This document shows, one piece after another, positions 14,939-23,300 of a stretch of 42,876 bases of DNA; the stretch's first letter is position 1; each line of letters begins with the position of its first letter. This stretch comes from a virus, in IMG/VR virus record IMGVR_UViG_3300037882_003687, positions 1 to 42,876 of that record; one strand, given 5' to 3'. Position numbers and translations under genes: made by a program. Under the pieces are notes generated by a model. That model made no database searches and was not told the DNA's origin. It saw only the letters and a program-made list of their open reading frames with translations.

Positions 14939-15343
14939 ATGCTTTCATTTTCCAATTCAGTACTTAATAGCATGCTGAACACAATTACTTCAGCTATTAA
15001 TTCTGGTCCTTCTCCTGGTCGTCTTAAAATTTATAGTGGTCCAAAACCTAGACCTGGTGAAGCAATAACGACTCAGATTTTATTAGCTGATTTTGAATTT
15101 GATTCTCCACCAGCAGAACCAGCTTCTGATGTTTTATTGCAATTTAAGCCTATTGAGCCTGTTTCTGCCGTTGGAGAAGGCTTAGCTGTATGGTGTAGAG
15201 CAACAAATTCGAATAATGTTTACGTCTTTGACGGAAGTATTGGTCGACCAGATTCAAATTCAGATGTACGAATTAACGATACAGATATTTCAATTGGAAA
15301 CACTGTGTCAATTTTAACAATTTCAATTAAGGTAAGTGCATGA
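14939..15343 (+). CDS. Small beta-rich tail-region protein (134 aa), conserved in phages
   Basis: The protein starts with a helix (S-V-L-N-S-M-L-N-T-I) and then reads R-L-K-I-Y-S-G-P-K-P-R-P, V-W-C-R-A-T-N and V-F-D-G-S-I-G-R-P. I recall this plan ('lkIYsG..P', 'WfRa.ds.g..v.DGsvG') in small proteins of unknown function near tail genes of many phages and prophages. It begins right after the gp6 stop and is coupled by ATGA to the next gene. It is the first of a five-gene chain of small tail-region proteins inserted between gp6 and the gp7-position gene. Confidence 0.65.
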   Translation: MLSFSNSVLNSMLNTITSAINSGPSPGRLKIYSGPKPRPGEAITTQILLADFEFDSPPAEPASDVLLQFKPIEPVSAVGEGLAVWCRATNSNNVYVFDGSIGRPDSNSDVRINDTDISIGNTVSILTISIKVSA

Positions 15344-15744
15344 GCATTCAATTATCTGTAGCAACTAGAAATGGTCGATTAGATTCGATCGAATCAACAA
15401 TTGGAACTTCTCCAAAACTTCAAATTCGAACTGGCACTGTTCCAGCAAATTGTGCGGCATCAGACGAAGGAACATTATTAGTAGAAATTACTTGTCCTTC
15501 GAATTGGATGGCTGATGCATCTTCTGGTTCTAAGGTTCTTGCTGGAACTTGGACTGGAACTGCGGTAGCTACAGGTGTAGCAGCTCATTTTAGAATCAAA
15601 AATTCTGGTGGAAGTACTTGCCACATTCAAGGTACTGTGACTGGCCTTGGTGGAGGCGGAGATTTGGTTTTAGATAATCCAAGTATCATTTCTACACAAA
15701 CAGTGAATGTTCTTACATTCACATTAACGGATGCAAATGCATGA
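15340..15744 (+). CDS. Small beta-rich tail-region protein (134 aa), related to its neighbour
   Basis: The reading K-L-Q-I-R-T-G-T-V-P-A-N-C-A-A-S-D, L-V-E-I-T-C-P-S-N-W-M-A and H-F-R-I-K-N-S-G-G-S-T-C-H-I-Q-G-T-V is typical of a phage family of unknown function that I recall from many proteobacterial phages. Its plan (helix or short start, K-x-x-I-x-x-G, strand with R, G-T-V/G-S-I) parallels the preceding gene, so the two may be ancient paralogues. It may be an adapter or a decoration of the tail tip. Both ends overlap neighbours by ATGA. Confidence 0.7.
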   Translation: MSIQLSVATRNGRLDSIESTIGTSPKLQIRTGTVPANCAASDEGTLLVEITCPSNWMADASSGSKVLAGTWTGTAVATGVAAHFRIKNSGGSTCHIQGTVTGLGGGGDLVLDNPSIISTQTVNVLTFTLTDANA

Positions 15745-16709
15745 GTGCAACTCCAATAGTATATTCTTCGCTTGATGCTTCTTCTCCAGCTATTGACGGC
15801 CTAACAACAGCAAACTTAAATGTTTGGGCTAGAGCTGTATTAGTCAATGGATATGGAGCAAAATCTCCAGCTGGGTGGACTGAACCTTTTGCGACAGCTG
15901 GAGGTGTGGCAGCCTTTAGAAATAATTCAGTAGCAGGATCAGGTTCTTATCTTAGAATTGACGATTCTGGTTCAGGAACCGGTGGAACAAGAGAAGCTCT
16001 TGTTCGTGCATATAAAACGATGTCAGATCTTAATACTGGAACTGATCCAACTCCAATGGTTTCTCAATTAACTTCTGGCCTTGTTGTTCGTAAAAGTTCA
16101 GCTCTTTCTAGTTCTGCTAGAAGTTGGTGGGCTATAGCAAACAGAAAATGGTTTTATTTGTTTGTTGATAGCAACGGCGCCGACATATCAGCAGGAAGAA
16201 GTCATGGATTTTGTTTGTTCGCTGGAGATTTACAATCAATTAGACCTGGCGATGCTTATAATTTCTTTGTAGCTGCTGGAGTCACACAAAACGCAACTAC
16301 CAGATGTCCTTTGTTTAACACAGGCGTAGCTGTAAATACAACAACAATTTCCTCAGGTGCATACTTAATGAGAAATTATGCACAGAGTCCTAATGCTTTA
16401 TTAGCTTGGGTAAATTCTTCTTTTGGTGTTGCTTCAGTATTAGGAGGAGCTAGTACTTTTGCTTATCCACATGAAGTAAATAATGGTGCATGGGTTTTAA
16501 GAGTTTTAGTTTCTGAAGGTGGTAACAGACCTCGTGGGTTTATGCCTAATTGCTATGCTCCACATCATGATAAACCATACAATGATTTAACTTCTCTTCC
16601 TGATATTCCTTCAGCTGGTATTACAGGCATCGCAAAAACTATATACCCAACGGAAAATACTTCAGCAAATGCCGGTCAATTGATTTTTGATACTACATCG
16701 GCAGATTAA
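15741..16709 (+). CDS. Tail-region structural protein (322 aa), conserved in phages
   Basis: The N-terminal I-V-Y-S-S-L-D-A-S-S-P-A and V-N-G-Y-G-A-K-S-P-A-G-W-T-E-P-F, then A-F-R-N-N-S, Y-L-R-I-D-D-S-G and A-L-V-R-A-Y-K-T-M-S-D are the hallmarks of a phage protein family ('VNGYGAKxxAGWTxPF') often found next to the short proteins encoded upstream. Later come S-W-W-A-I-A-N-R-K-W-F-Y-L-F-V and G-F-C-L-F-A-G-D. The function is unproven; a tail or receptor-interacting structural role is likely. ATGA at its start and TAATG at its end place it in a coupled chain. Confidence 0.75.
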   Translation: MSATPIVYSSLDASSPAIDGLTTANLNVWARAVLVNGYGAKSPAGWTEPFATAGGVAAFRNNSVAGSGSYLRIDDSGSGTGGTREALVRAYKTMSDLNTGTDPTPMVSQLTSGLVVRKSSALSSSARSWWAIANRKWFYLFVDSNGADISAGRSHGFCLFAGDLQSIRPGDAYNFFVAAGVTQNATTRCPLFNTGVAVNTTTISSGAYLMRNYAQSPNALLAWVNSSFGVASVLGGASTFAYPHEVNNGAWVLRVLVSEGGNRPRGFMPNCYAPHHDKPYNDLTSLPDIPSAGITGIAKTIYPTENTSANAGQLIFDTTSAD

Positions 16710-17032
16710 TGGCAACTGTTTATTTTCAGGTATACCAATATTCGTTTAGTGCGTTTCCTACGCCAAACAATATTAATTTTCCGATGTATCAAATTAGATA
16801 TGATAGAAGCAGAGGAACTAGAGTATTTTCTGGAAATGTGACATTTGGCGGAATACCAGGCGAAAGATTAGTTTTTCTTCTTCATGTGCCTACTATGACA
16901 GTATATGAAACTACTATCTCAATGCCTGACGGAACGTTTACGCTTTCAGGAAGATGGAACACAGATCAATATCTTGTTGGTGTGCATGATCATACTTTAG
17001 AATATCGCCCATTAATGCACGGACCTTTTTAA
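16709..17032 (+). CDS. Small tail-region protein with carboxypeptidase-regulatory-like fold (107 aa)
   Basis: The segment G-E-R-L-V-F-L-L-H-V-P-T-M-T-V-Y-E-T-T followed by D-G-T-F-T-L-S-G-R-W and Y-L-V-G-V-H-D-H-T matches the 'RrVfLlhRptm.lv..t.SdadG.y.F..l....Y.VvayD' pattern of small phage proteins with a transthyretin-like beta sandwich. In other phages it is fused to, or encoded beside, the VNGYGAK protein found immediately upstream. The start overlaps the preceding stop by one base. Confidence 0.6.
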   Translation: MATVYFQVYQYSFSAFPTPNNINFPMYQIRYDRSRGTRVFSGNVTFGGIPGERLVFLLHVPTMTVYETTISMPDGTFTLSGRWNTDQYLVGVHDHTLEYRPLMHGPF

Positions 17033-17188
17033 ATGTATACTGTTCCTCCAATCGATAACATTTCTTTTGCTTTTGGTGCTGAAGCTCCAACTGATATGAT
17101 TGTTGACGGAGTATTAGTCAATGGTCAGCTAAATTCATTAACATGCGAAAGTAATGCCAAAAATATCGTAGGCGGAACATTAACATGA
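17033..17188 (+). CDS. Small protein (51 aa) in the tail-protein chain
   Basis: ATG at 17033 follows the preceding stop without a gap. The 51 codons read M-Y-T-V-P-P-I-D-N-I-S-F-A-F-G and later D-M-I-V-D-G-V-L-V-N-G-Q-L, and end with a TGA that overlaps the next ATG (ATGA at 17185). That exact fit between coupled neighbours, with normal codon use, argues that it is real despite its size. I do not recognise a family. Confidence 0.65.
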   Translation: MYTVPPIDNISFAFGAEAPTDMIVDGVLVNGQLNSLTCESNAKNIVGGTLT

Positions 17189-19275
17189 ATTTAGACCCTA
17201 TTGTTCTTAATGCGACTGCTTCGTCAAATGTTTCAGCTTCTTTAGTTCAAACTCTAGAAGCATTAAGTGCTTCTCAATTTCAACTTTCTGATAGTGATGT
17301 CGGCGAGCAAAGTCTTTTGTTTTTCCTGGACATGGAAATTCAAAATAGACAAAAAGAAACATTTGTTCTAAAATCAATTACTCCTCAATTGATTCCTCAG
17401 TTTGTTTTTGAAGAACATCCGCGATTTGCTCAATTTATCGAAAAATGGTGTGATTTCGTAGAAAGATTTTATGACCCAGATGGAACTAAAAATCCAGGTC
17501 CATATTATGTTCTAAAAAATTTATTACCATTGGTTGATGTTGATACAACTCTTACTGAATTTATTCGGTATCACAAAGCTCAATATGGATCCGATCTTCC
17601 GGATATCAGTGCGGCTGATGCAATCCATATCCTTAAGCGAGTAAAAGAATTCTATCAAACAAAAGGAACTCCTCAATCTTTCGAGTATTTCTTTAGATTT
17701 GTTTTTAATAGTTTCTTACGGATCGAATTACCAAAAGAAAAAATTCTAAGAGCTTCAGGTGGAATTTGGGACAAACCTTATCTTCTTCGCCTGAAACATA
17801 TTGGCAGTGGAGCATTTCTTAATGCGACCGAACAGGCTGCTTTATTAGATCTTGAGATTGTTGGAGAAACTAGTGGAGCTACAGCATTTTTAGGATACCC
17901 AATCCAAGCTGCGGTATCCGGTGGCGGTCCTACTCTATATTACATGATTCCAACTAAAGATCGCCAAGGATTTTTTTCTTTAGGAGAAACTGTAACTCTT
18001 AGCAACAATGGACGATATTATGTCGATTTAAGTACCGGAATTCAAGAACCTCCTGGTTCATGGTTATCGACCGATGGATTCTTGTCTTCTAATATGAGAC
18101 TTCAAGACAGCTATTTTTGGCAAGATTTTTCGTATGTGTTAGTTTCAAGCGAAGGATTAGGCTCTACTGTAAATCCTGTCTTAAAGAATCTGCATCCTGC
18201 CGGATTTAAGCTATTTGCAAGAGTTTCTCCAGAAAGTTCTATAGAAAATTCAGTATGGCCAGAAGATTGGAATCTACGTCGACAATTAATTCTTTATTTG
18301 TTTAATTGGGTTCCATACACTGGAGAACTTGAATCTGGATATGAAGTAGAAATTCCTTTACTTGATTCGAGCTCAATTAATATCGTAATGCAATCTAGAA
18401 TCCAGGCTTTCTATGATGGTTCTCAGTTCCAAAGAAATAAGCAATCTCTTGAATGGAGTCATTGGTCAAGCCTAGAACAAGCCGAAGATAACACGATTAA
18501 TTCTTTGTCTACGAGTGTAAGACAAGAAAAATTATCAATGGTTACTTTTGGTGGAATGAAATTAGCAAATGATTCCACTTATTTGACTGAAACGGCATAT
18601 GATGATTCAATGATTAATTCAGTGGATCCTGGAGTTTTGTCTTATAATGTTGGTTCTACTATATTGTCCACAATTTTAGATGCTCCATTGTCTTCATTGA
18701 GATTTATTTCTTCATATGAATTACCTTCTCACACTGAATCATTTTCTCCAAACGAAGTAAATCGATCAAGCACTACTTTTAGTTGGGTAAGTTCTCAGCC
18801 TTATTCAGTTTCAAACGTATATGCTTTGTTCAGAGAAGGCCATTTAGTTCCTTCTTCCGAATATACTGTTGGATCATCTTCAGGAAAAACAAGCCTTACA
18901 ATTACAAATCCACCAGTAAATGGAATTCGAGAATTATACGAATTTGTTCAATCTCCTGAATGGAAACGATTAGAGTTTACGGTCGTTAATCAAAAATCAG
19001 TCTTAGTTCCAGAAGCTAAATCAATTGAATCTACTTTAGTGTTTGTGAATGGAAAATGTTTTGCAGCTGGAATTCAGTCCTTTGTTCAAGACGGAAAGGT
19101 TGAATTTTCAAATCCAGTTTCTGGATTAGTGGTTGTCCTTTATTCTCAGAATTTAGCTTTATCAATGGCAAGAACAGAAGCTAAATTGGGAGAAACAAAA
19201 ATCAGATCAGGTGATATGGATAAATCATTCTTTGGATTTTCTCCGGATAGAATGATTGTTCATACCTTAAGCTAG
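17185..19275 (+). CDS. Virion structural protein in the gp7 (baseplate wedge) position
   Basis: A 696-aa protein encoded between gp6-associated genes and gp8, where T4 has gene 7 (1032 aa). The N-terminal third has F-V-F-E-E-H-P-R-F-A-Q-F-I-E-K-W (about 71-86), then F-Y-Q-T-K-G-T-P-Q-S-F-E-Y-F-F-R-F-V-F (about 157-175) and L-R-A-S-G-G-I-W-D-K-P-Y. This 'fY..KGTp.SfefFfR.lF' sequence recurs in structural proteins of marine T4-type phages. The C-terminal half is beta-rich. I assign it to the wedge by position and not by a clear match to T4 gp7. It overlaps the 51-aa gene by four bases; a TTAAATAG box follows its stop. Confidence 0.6.
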   Translation: MNLDPIVLNATASSNVSASLVQTLEALSASQFQLSDSDVGEQSLLFFLDMEIQNRQKETFVLKSITPQLIPQFVFEEHPRFAQFIEKWCDFVERFYDPDGTKNPGPYYVLKNLLPLVDVDTTLTEFIRYHKAQYGSDLPDISAADAIHILKRVKEFYQTKGTPQSFEYFFRFVFNSFLRIELPKEKILRASGGIWDKPYLLRLKHIGSGAFLNATEQAALLDLEIVGETSGATAFLGYPIQAAVSGGGPTLYYMIPTKDRQGFFSLGETVTLSNNGRYYVDLSTGIQEPPGSWLSTDGFLSSNMRLQDSYFWQDFSYVLVSSEGLGSTVNPVLKNLHPAGFKLFARVSPESSIENSVWPEDWNLRRQLILYLFNWVPYTGELESGYEVEIPLLDSSSINIVMQSRIQAFYDGSQFQRNKQSLEWSHWSSLEQAEDNTINSLSTSVRQEKLSMVTFGGMKLANDSTYLTETAYDDSMINSVDPGVLSYNVGSTILSTILDAPLSSLRFISSYELPSHTESFSPNEVNRSSTTFSWVSSQPYSVSNVYALFREGHLVPSSEYTVGSSSGKTSLTITNPPVNGIRELYEFVQSPEWKRLEFTVVNQKSVLVPEAKSIESTLVFVNGKCFAAGIQSFVQDGKVEFSNPVSGLVVVLYSQNLALSMARTEAKLGETKIRSGDMDKSFFGFSPDRMIVHTLS

Positions 19276-19283
19276 TTAAATAG
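19276..19283 (+). promoter_or_regulatory. Candidate late-promoter box TTAAATAG before gp8
   Basis: TTAAATAG lies 18 bases before the gp8 ATG, in one of the few gaps of this region. It resembles the T4 late-promoter core TATAAATA, and the same octamer recurs at 31380-31387. Proof would need transcript start mapping. Confidence 0.35.
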
Positions 19284-19300
19284 AAAAAGAGAGAATTTAA

Positions 19301-20290
19301 ATGCCTTCATTTGGAACAGTAAGACCAGAAATTAGATCAGAAAGCGCAGCAAATATGGTTGCTTCTTTGAGAACAGATAATTCTGGAGCAGGAAATACTC
19401 AGCTTGATAATCATCTTTACGTTTTAATCGGACGAGAAGATGATCCACAAGGAACAAATACTGCTGGAGCTTCATATTCAGCGGGCGATGGCTTATGGCC
19501 TGGAGATGACCTTACAATTCCAACGCCAAACGGATCTCTTCAACATATGAGAGAATTCTGGAATATGGCGATTGGTGCACAAAAGATTAATCCAGCTGAT
19601 ATTTCATTAATGATTCCTCGTAGAAATTGGACTACCGGAACCGCTTACGTTGTAAGACCTGAAAATTCAAGCACTTGGTACAATTCAGCATTTTATGTGA
19701 TCACTGACCTTAATGAAGTTTGGGTATGTGTTGTCGCAGGTAGCGGAAATTCTACTGACAAACCAGTTAGATCCGGTGGTCTATCAGCCGATACGACATA
19801 CTTTAAGGATGGAAAGACATCAATTTATGTGTCTGGTATCGATGGATATTCTTGGAAATATCTCTACACATTAACATCATATTTGATCGATAATCTTCTT
19901 GAAACTTCTTGGATGCCTGTGCCATATAAAGATTCTTTATGGTCACCATCATCAGATGCTCAGAGAACTCAAGGTCGAGACGATGCATACTCGATTTTGT
20001 TTGCTCATCATGTTATCGTTCGAGCTTATATGGAAGCTGGAATTAGCGGTTCAGGTAAATTGCCATCTGATTTAAATTTTAGACAGATTGCTATTGTTCA
20101 AAATCCTTTGCTATTTGCTGGATTTACAAGAGCTACCGCTGCAGTTTATTACCAAAAGAATTCAGTAAATGGATCTTCTGCCGATGAACTACGTAAATAC
20201 AGTGGAGAAATGATCATGCTTGAAAACAGAAATCCTATTTTTAGGGAAACTACTCAAGTTGAGGAAATTCGTCATTTGCTCACCTTTTAA
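19301..20290 (+). CDS. gp8: Baseplate wedge protein gp8
   Basis: A 329-aa homologue of T4 gp8 (334 aa), a dimeric wedge protein. The closing segment Y-S-G-E-M-I-M-L-E-N-R-N-P-I, then Q-V-E-E-I-R-H-L-L-T-F, aligns with the T4 end H-S-G-E-M-I-Y-M-E-N-R-P-P-I ... E-E-I-N-I-L-F-T-F as I remember it. Earlier matches are L-M-I-P-R-R-N-W, D-G-Y-S-W-K-Y-L-Y and F-R-Q-I-A-I-V-Q-N-P-L. An AGAGAG ribosome binding site precedes the ATG. The gene ends before the second copy of the intergenic repeat. Confidence 0.92.
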   Translation: MPSFGTVRPEIRSESAANMVASLRTDNSGAGNTQLDNHLYVLIGREDDPQGTNTAGASYSAGDGLWPGDDLTIPTPNGSLQHMREFWNMAIGAQKINPADISLMIPRRNWTTGTAYVVRPENSSTWYNSAFYVITDLNEVWVCVVAGSGNSTDKPVRSGGLSADTTYFKDGKTSIYVSGIDGYSWKYLYTLTSYLIDNLLETSWMPVPYKDSLWSPSSDAQRTQGRDDAYSILFAHHVIVRAYMEAGISGSGKLPSDLNFRQIAIVQNPLLFAGFTRATAAVYYQKNSVNGSSADELRKYSGEMIMLENRNPIFRETTQVEEIRHLLTF

Positions 20291-20301
20291 TCCGAATCAT
20301 A

Positions 20302-20365
20302 GCCTTATAGTTCATTCATCATCGTGATTCCGTTTCAACCTAGTGCAAGCCAGGAATCACGATGA
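20302..20365 (+). repeat. Intergenic repeat element, copy B, with 13-bp hairpin
   Basis: The first 56 bases match copy A at 9206-9261 (44 identities, no gaps). Copy B also forms a perfect stem, tcatcgtgattcc (20319-20331) with ggaatcacgatga (20353-20365), around a 21-base loop that contains the conserved TTCAACCT. There is no T tract after the stem. It lies between gp8 and the 1913-aa gene, 22 bases before the latter's ATG. Confidence 0.75.
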
Positions 20366-20387
20366 CAAACCAGAGAAAAGTTAACAG

Positions 20388-23300
20388 ATGTCTTACCTAG
20401 ATCGAGCTTCAGTTCCACCATATTCAGACGACTTCAATGCAGATTTAAATTTCTTGCGAGTGATGTTCGTTCCTGGGCGTTCAGTGCAGGCAAGAGAGTT
20501 AACTCAAGCCCAAACAATTCTACAAAATCAAATCTCATCGGTTGGTTCTCATTTATTTCGAAACAATTCAACTGTTTTAGGCGCTAAGATTTCAGTAAAT
20601 CCTTCAAAGCCAGCCGTTAAATTGTATAATTTAGCTGTAAGTGATCGAGAAACTGGTGCATTATCTGGAATTTCCATCACTTCAACATATCCAGTGAGTA
20701 ATTTCATTGGACGAACATTTCAAAATACTGACCCAGGCGCAGGAACTCCAACTAATCCAACCAAAAAGCTGAAAGTTACTCATGCTCATGTGTTTGGATC
20801 AGCAGATTCTGAAATTGTTTTGTACTTTACTTTTTCTGGCGCAGCGCCGGTAGCTGATGAATTATTCTTTGATTCTGCTGGTTCTTCAGGAATTGCGATC
20901 AAAGTTAAAGCTGATATGTTCTTGTCTATGGCTGCAATCTCTGAGCCTGGAATTGTTTATCGATCTGGTCACTTTATTCAAGTCGTTGCACAAGAAGTTA
21001 TTGTTGGAAAAGGTTTAGCTTCAGATGATTTGCATGCTTGTGTTGGATATCGATTTGAAGAAGACATCGTAACAGAATCTGATCAATTCATTGGAAATTT
21101 GTTACTTGATCCTTCTGCAGGATTCTACAATTCAGCGGCGCCTGGAGCTCATAGGTATCGAGTAACTCCGGTTCTTGATTCTTATTTGAAAGAAAATGAA
21201 TCTGAATTAGACACTGAATTCGTTGAAAAATTTGCTTCATTCCTTGAAGTTAAATCTCGAAAAGTTATTAGAGATCAGACCGATACTCAATACGGTAAAA
21301 TTCTTGATCTGTTAGCTCGTAGAACATATGATGAAAGCGGAAACTATACCGTTAAGAATTTTGATGGAATTATTTCAGACCATCCGAGTGATGACGACAA
21401 GCTAAACATTTCTTTATCTCCAGGTAAAGCATATGTTCTTGGATATGAAGTGAAAACGTTAACGTCAAGTGTAACTTCAATGGATAAAGCTCGAGAATAT
21501 GCTACATTGAATAGCACATATGCTCTTGCTGGAGACCATTTTTATTTTGTCGTAAGAACATCAAATGCAAATGGTGATGCAGCTGGAACTCCATTGATTT
21601 CTGGTTTAGTTCCATTGTCTTCTGGAAGTTTGCTATATTGTTACGATCAAGGAGTGAATACAGCTGGAACTGTTATTTCGCGAGCAAATTGTACTAAAAT
21701 CGGTGAGGCTAGAGTTCACTCATTAGTAAAGGTTGGATCAGAATGGAGACTATACGTTTCTAATGCAGATTCTTCTTTAGCGAATAACTTTGCTTCAGTA
21801 TCTTCATTTCGTGATCCAACTTCTACACCAGGAACAAATGAACCTTTGGTTGTAGTTTCAGCTGGATTTAGAACAGCATCTTACACTCGGCCTGTAGGAG
21901 GTTCAGATAAGTCAGATACAGATAGAGTCGTTGACGTATTAGAAGAAAGTATTCCTCCTTCATATAGTGGTCAATTAACTACTCCTCTGTTAATGGAAGT
22001 CAATGGAGCTACAGTAGTTAAATCATTAATTCCAAATGAAAGCAGTTTTTCTTATATGCAGACTCGAACTGGAGTATTTTCTGGTTCAACTGTTGTTACA
22101 TTCACAGGTCAATCAAGTACGGTAAAATTCTTCTCTGAATCAGAAGATGGCGTTGCGTTATTGTTAGTTGACACTGTTGGGTCGGATTTACCAGTCAACT
22201 ATACTCGAATTTATCCTTCTGAGTTTGTTACGACTGTAAACAATTCAACAAATCCAGCAACAATTACCATCACTGTATCTGGTGCTCGTGCTGCTGGATT
22301 TGCAGGAAAGAAAGTCACAGCAATTCTAAAACATGAGCAAGCTGAAGCTCCATTCAGACAAAAAACTCTTCAGACTTTTACTCAAACTCTAAGTTCAGTT
22401 GCTCTTACTACTGATCTTCCGGTTTTATTGACTAAAGAAGATGGATATCGGTTAGTTTCTGCTCGTCAATTAACCAATATTAAATCTGGATTAAACAGTC
22501 CGCATATTCTGACTGCTGCTCAATTAGCTTTATTAACGTTTGATTCAGGTCAAAAAGACTGGTGTTATGATCGAGCTTCAGTTAAAGGATTCCGTAAACT
22601 TGGAACCTTTGGGAATCCTTCAACTCCAACCGATTTTGAATTAGTATATGAGTACTTTGAGCATTCATCTGTCGGCGTTAGTTCATATTTCTGTGTGAAC
22701 AGTTATCCGTTTGATGAAGATTCTCTTGAAAACATTCCTTCATACAAGTCAACTTCCGGTCAAACTTATGATTTAGTCAACTGCGTGGATTTTAGATCTA
22801 AATTATCTGAAATTGCAGGTAAATTCTACCCAGTTCCATTGTCTCGGTTCAGAAATGATGCTGAAGTTTATTTGCCTCGTATAGACAAAGTATATGTTGA
22901 TGCTTTAGGTCAATTTGGCGTAATCAAAGGAATTCCTTCCTTTACACCTGAAGCTCCACCAGATGCTGATAATGCGATGACGCTTTATGTGATTAGGCTA
23001 AATCCTTACACATATGATCGTCGTGATCTTTCTATGGTTGCGATCGATAATCGTCGATATACAATGAGAGATATCGGTCGAATTGATACTCGAGTTAGAA
23101 ATCTTGAAACCTTAACTTCATTGACCCTACTAGAACAAAGTGCGGTTAATATGTCAATTGTTGACGCTTTAGGATTTGATCGATTTAAGTCAGGTATTTT
23201 TGCTGATCCTCTTAAAGGTCACAATTTAGCTGATATTGAATCAAATGAATATCGAATTGCTATGGACCAAACAGTTGGTGGAGGTCGGTGTCCATTTGAA

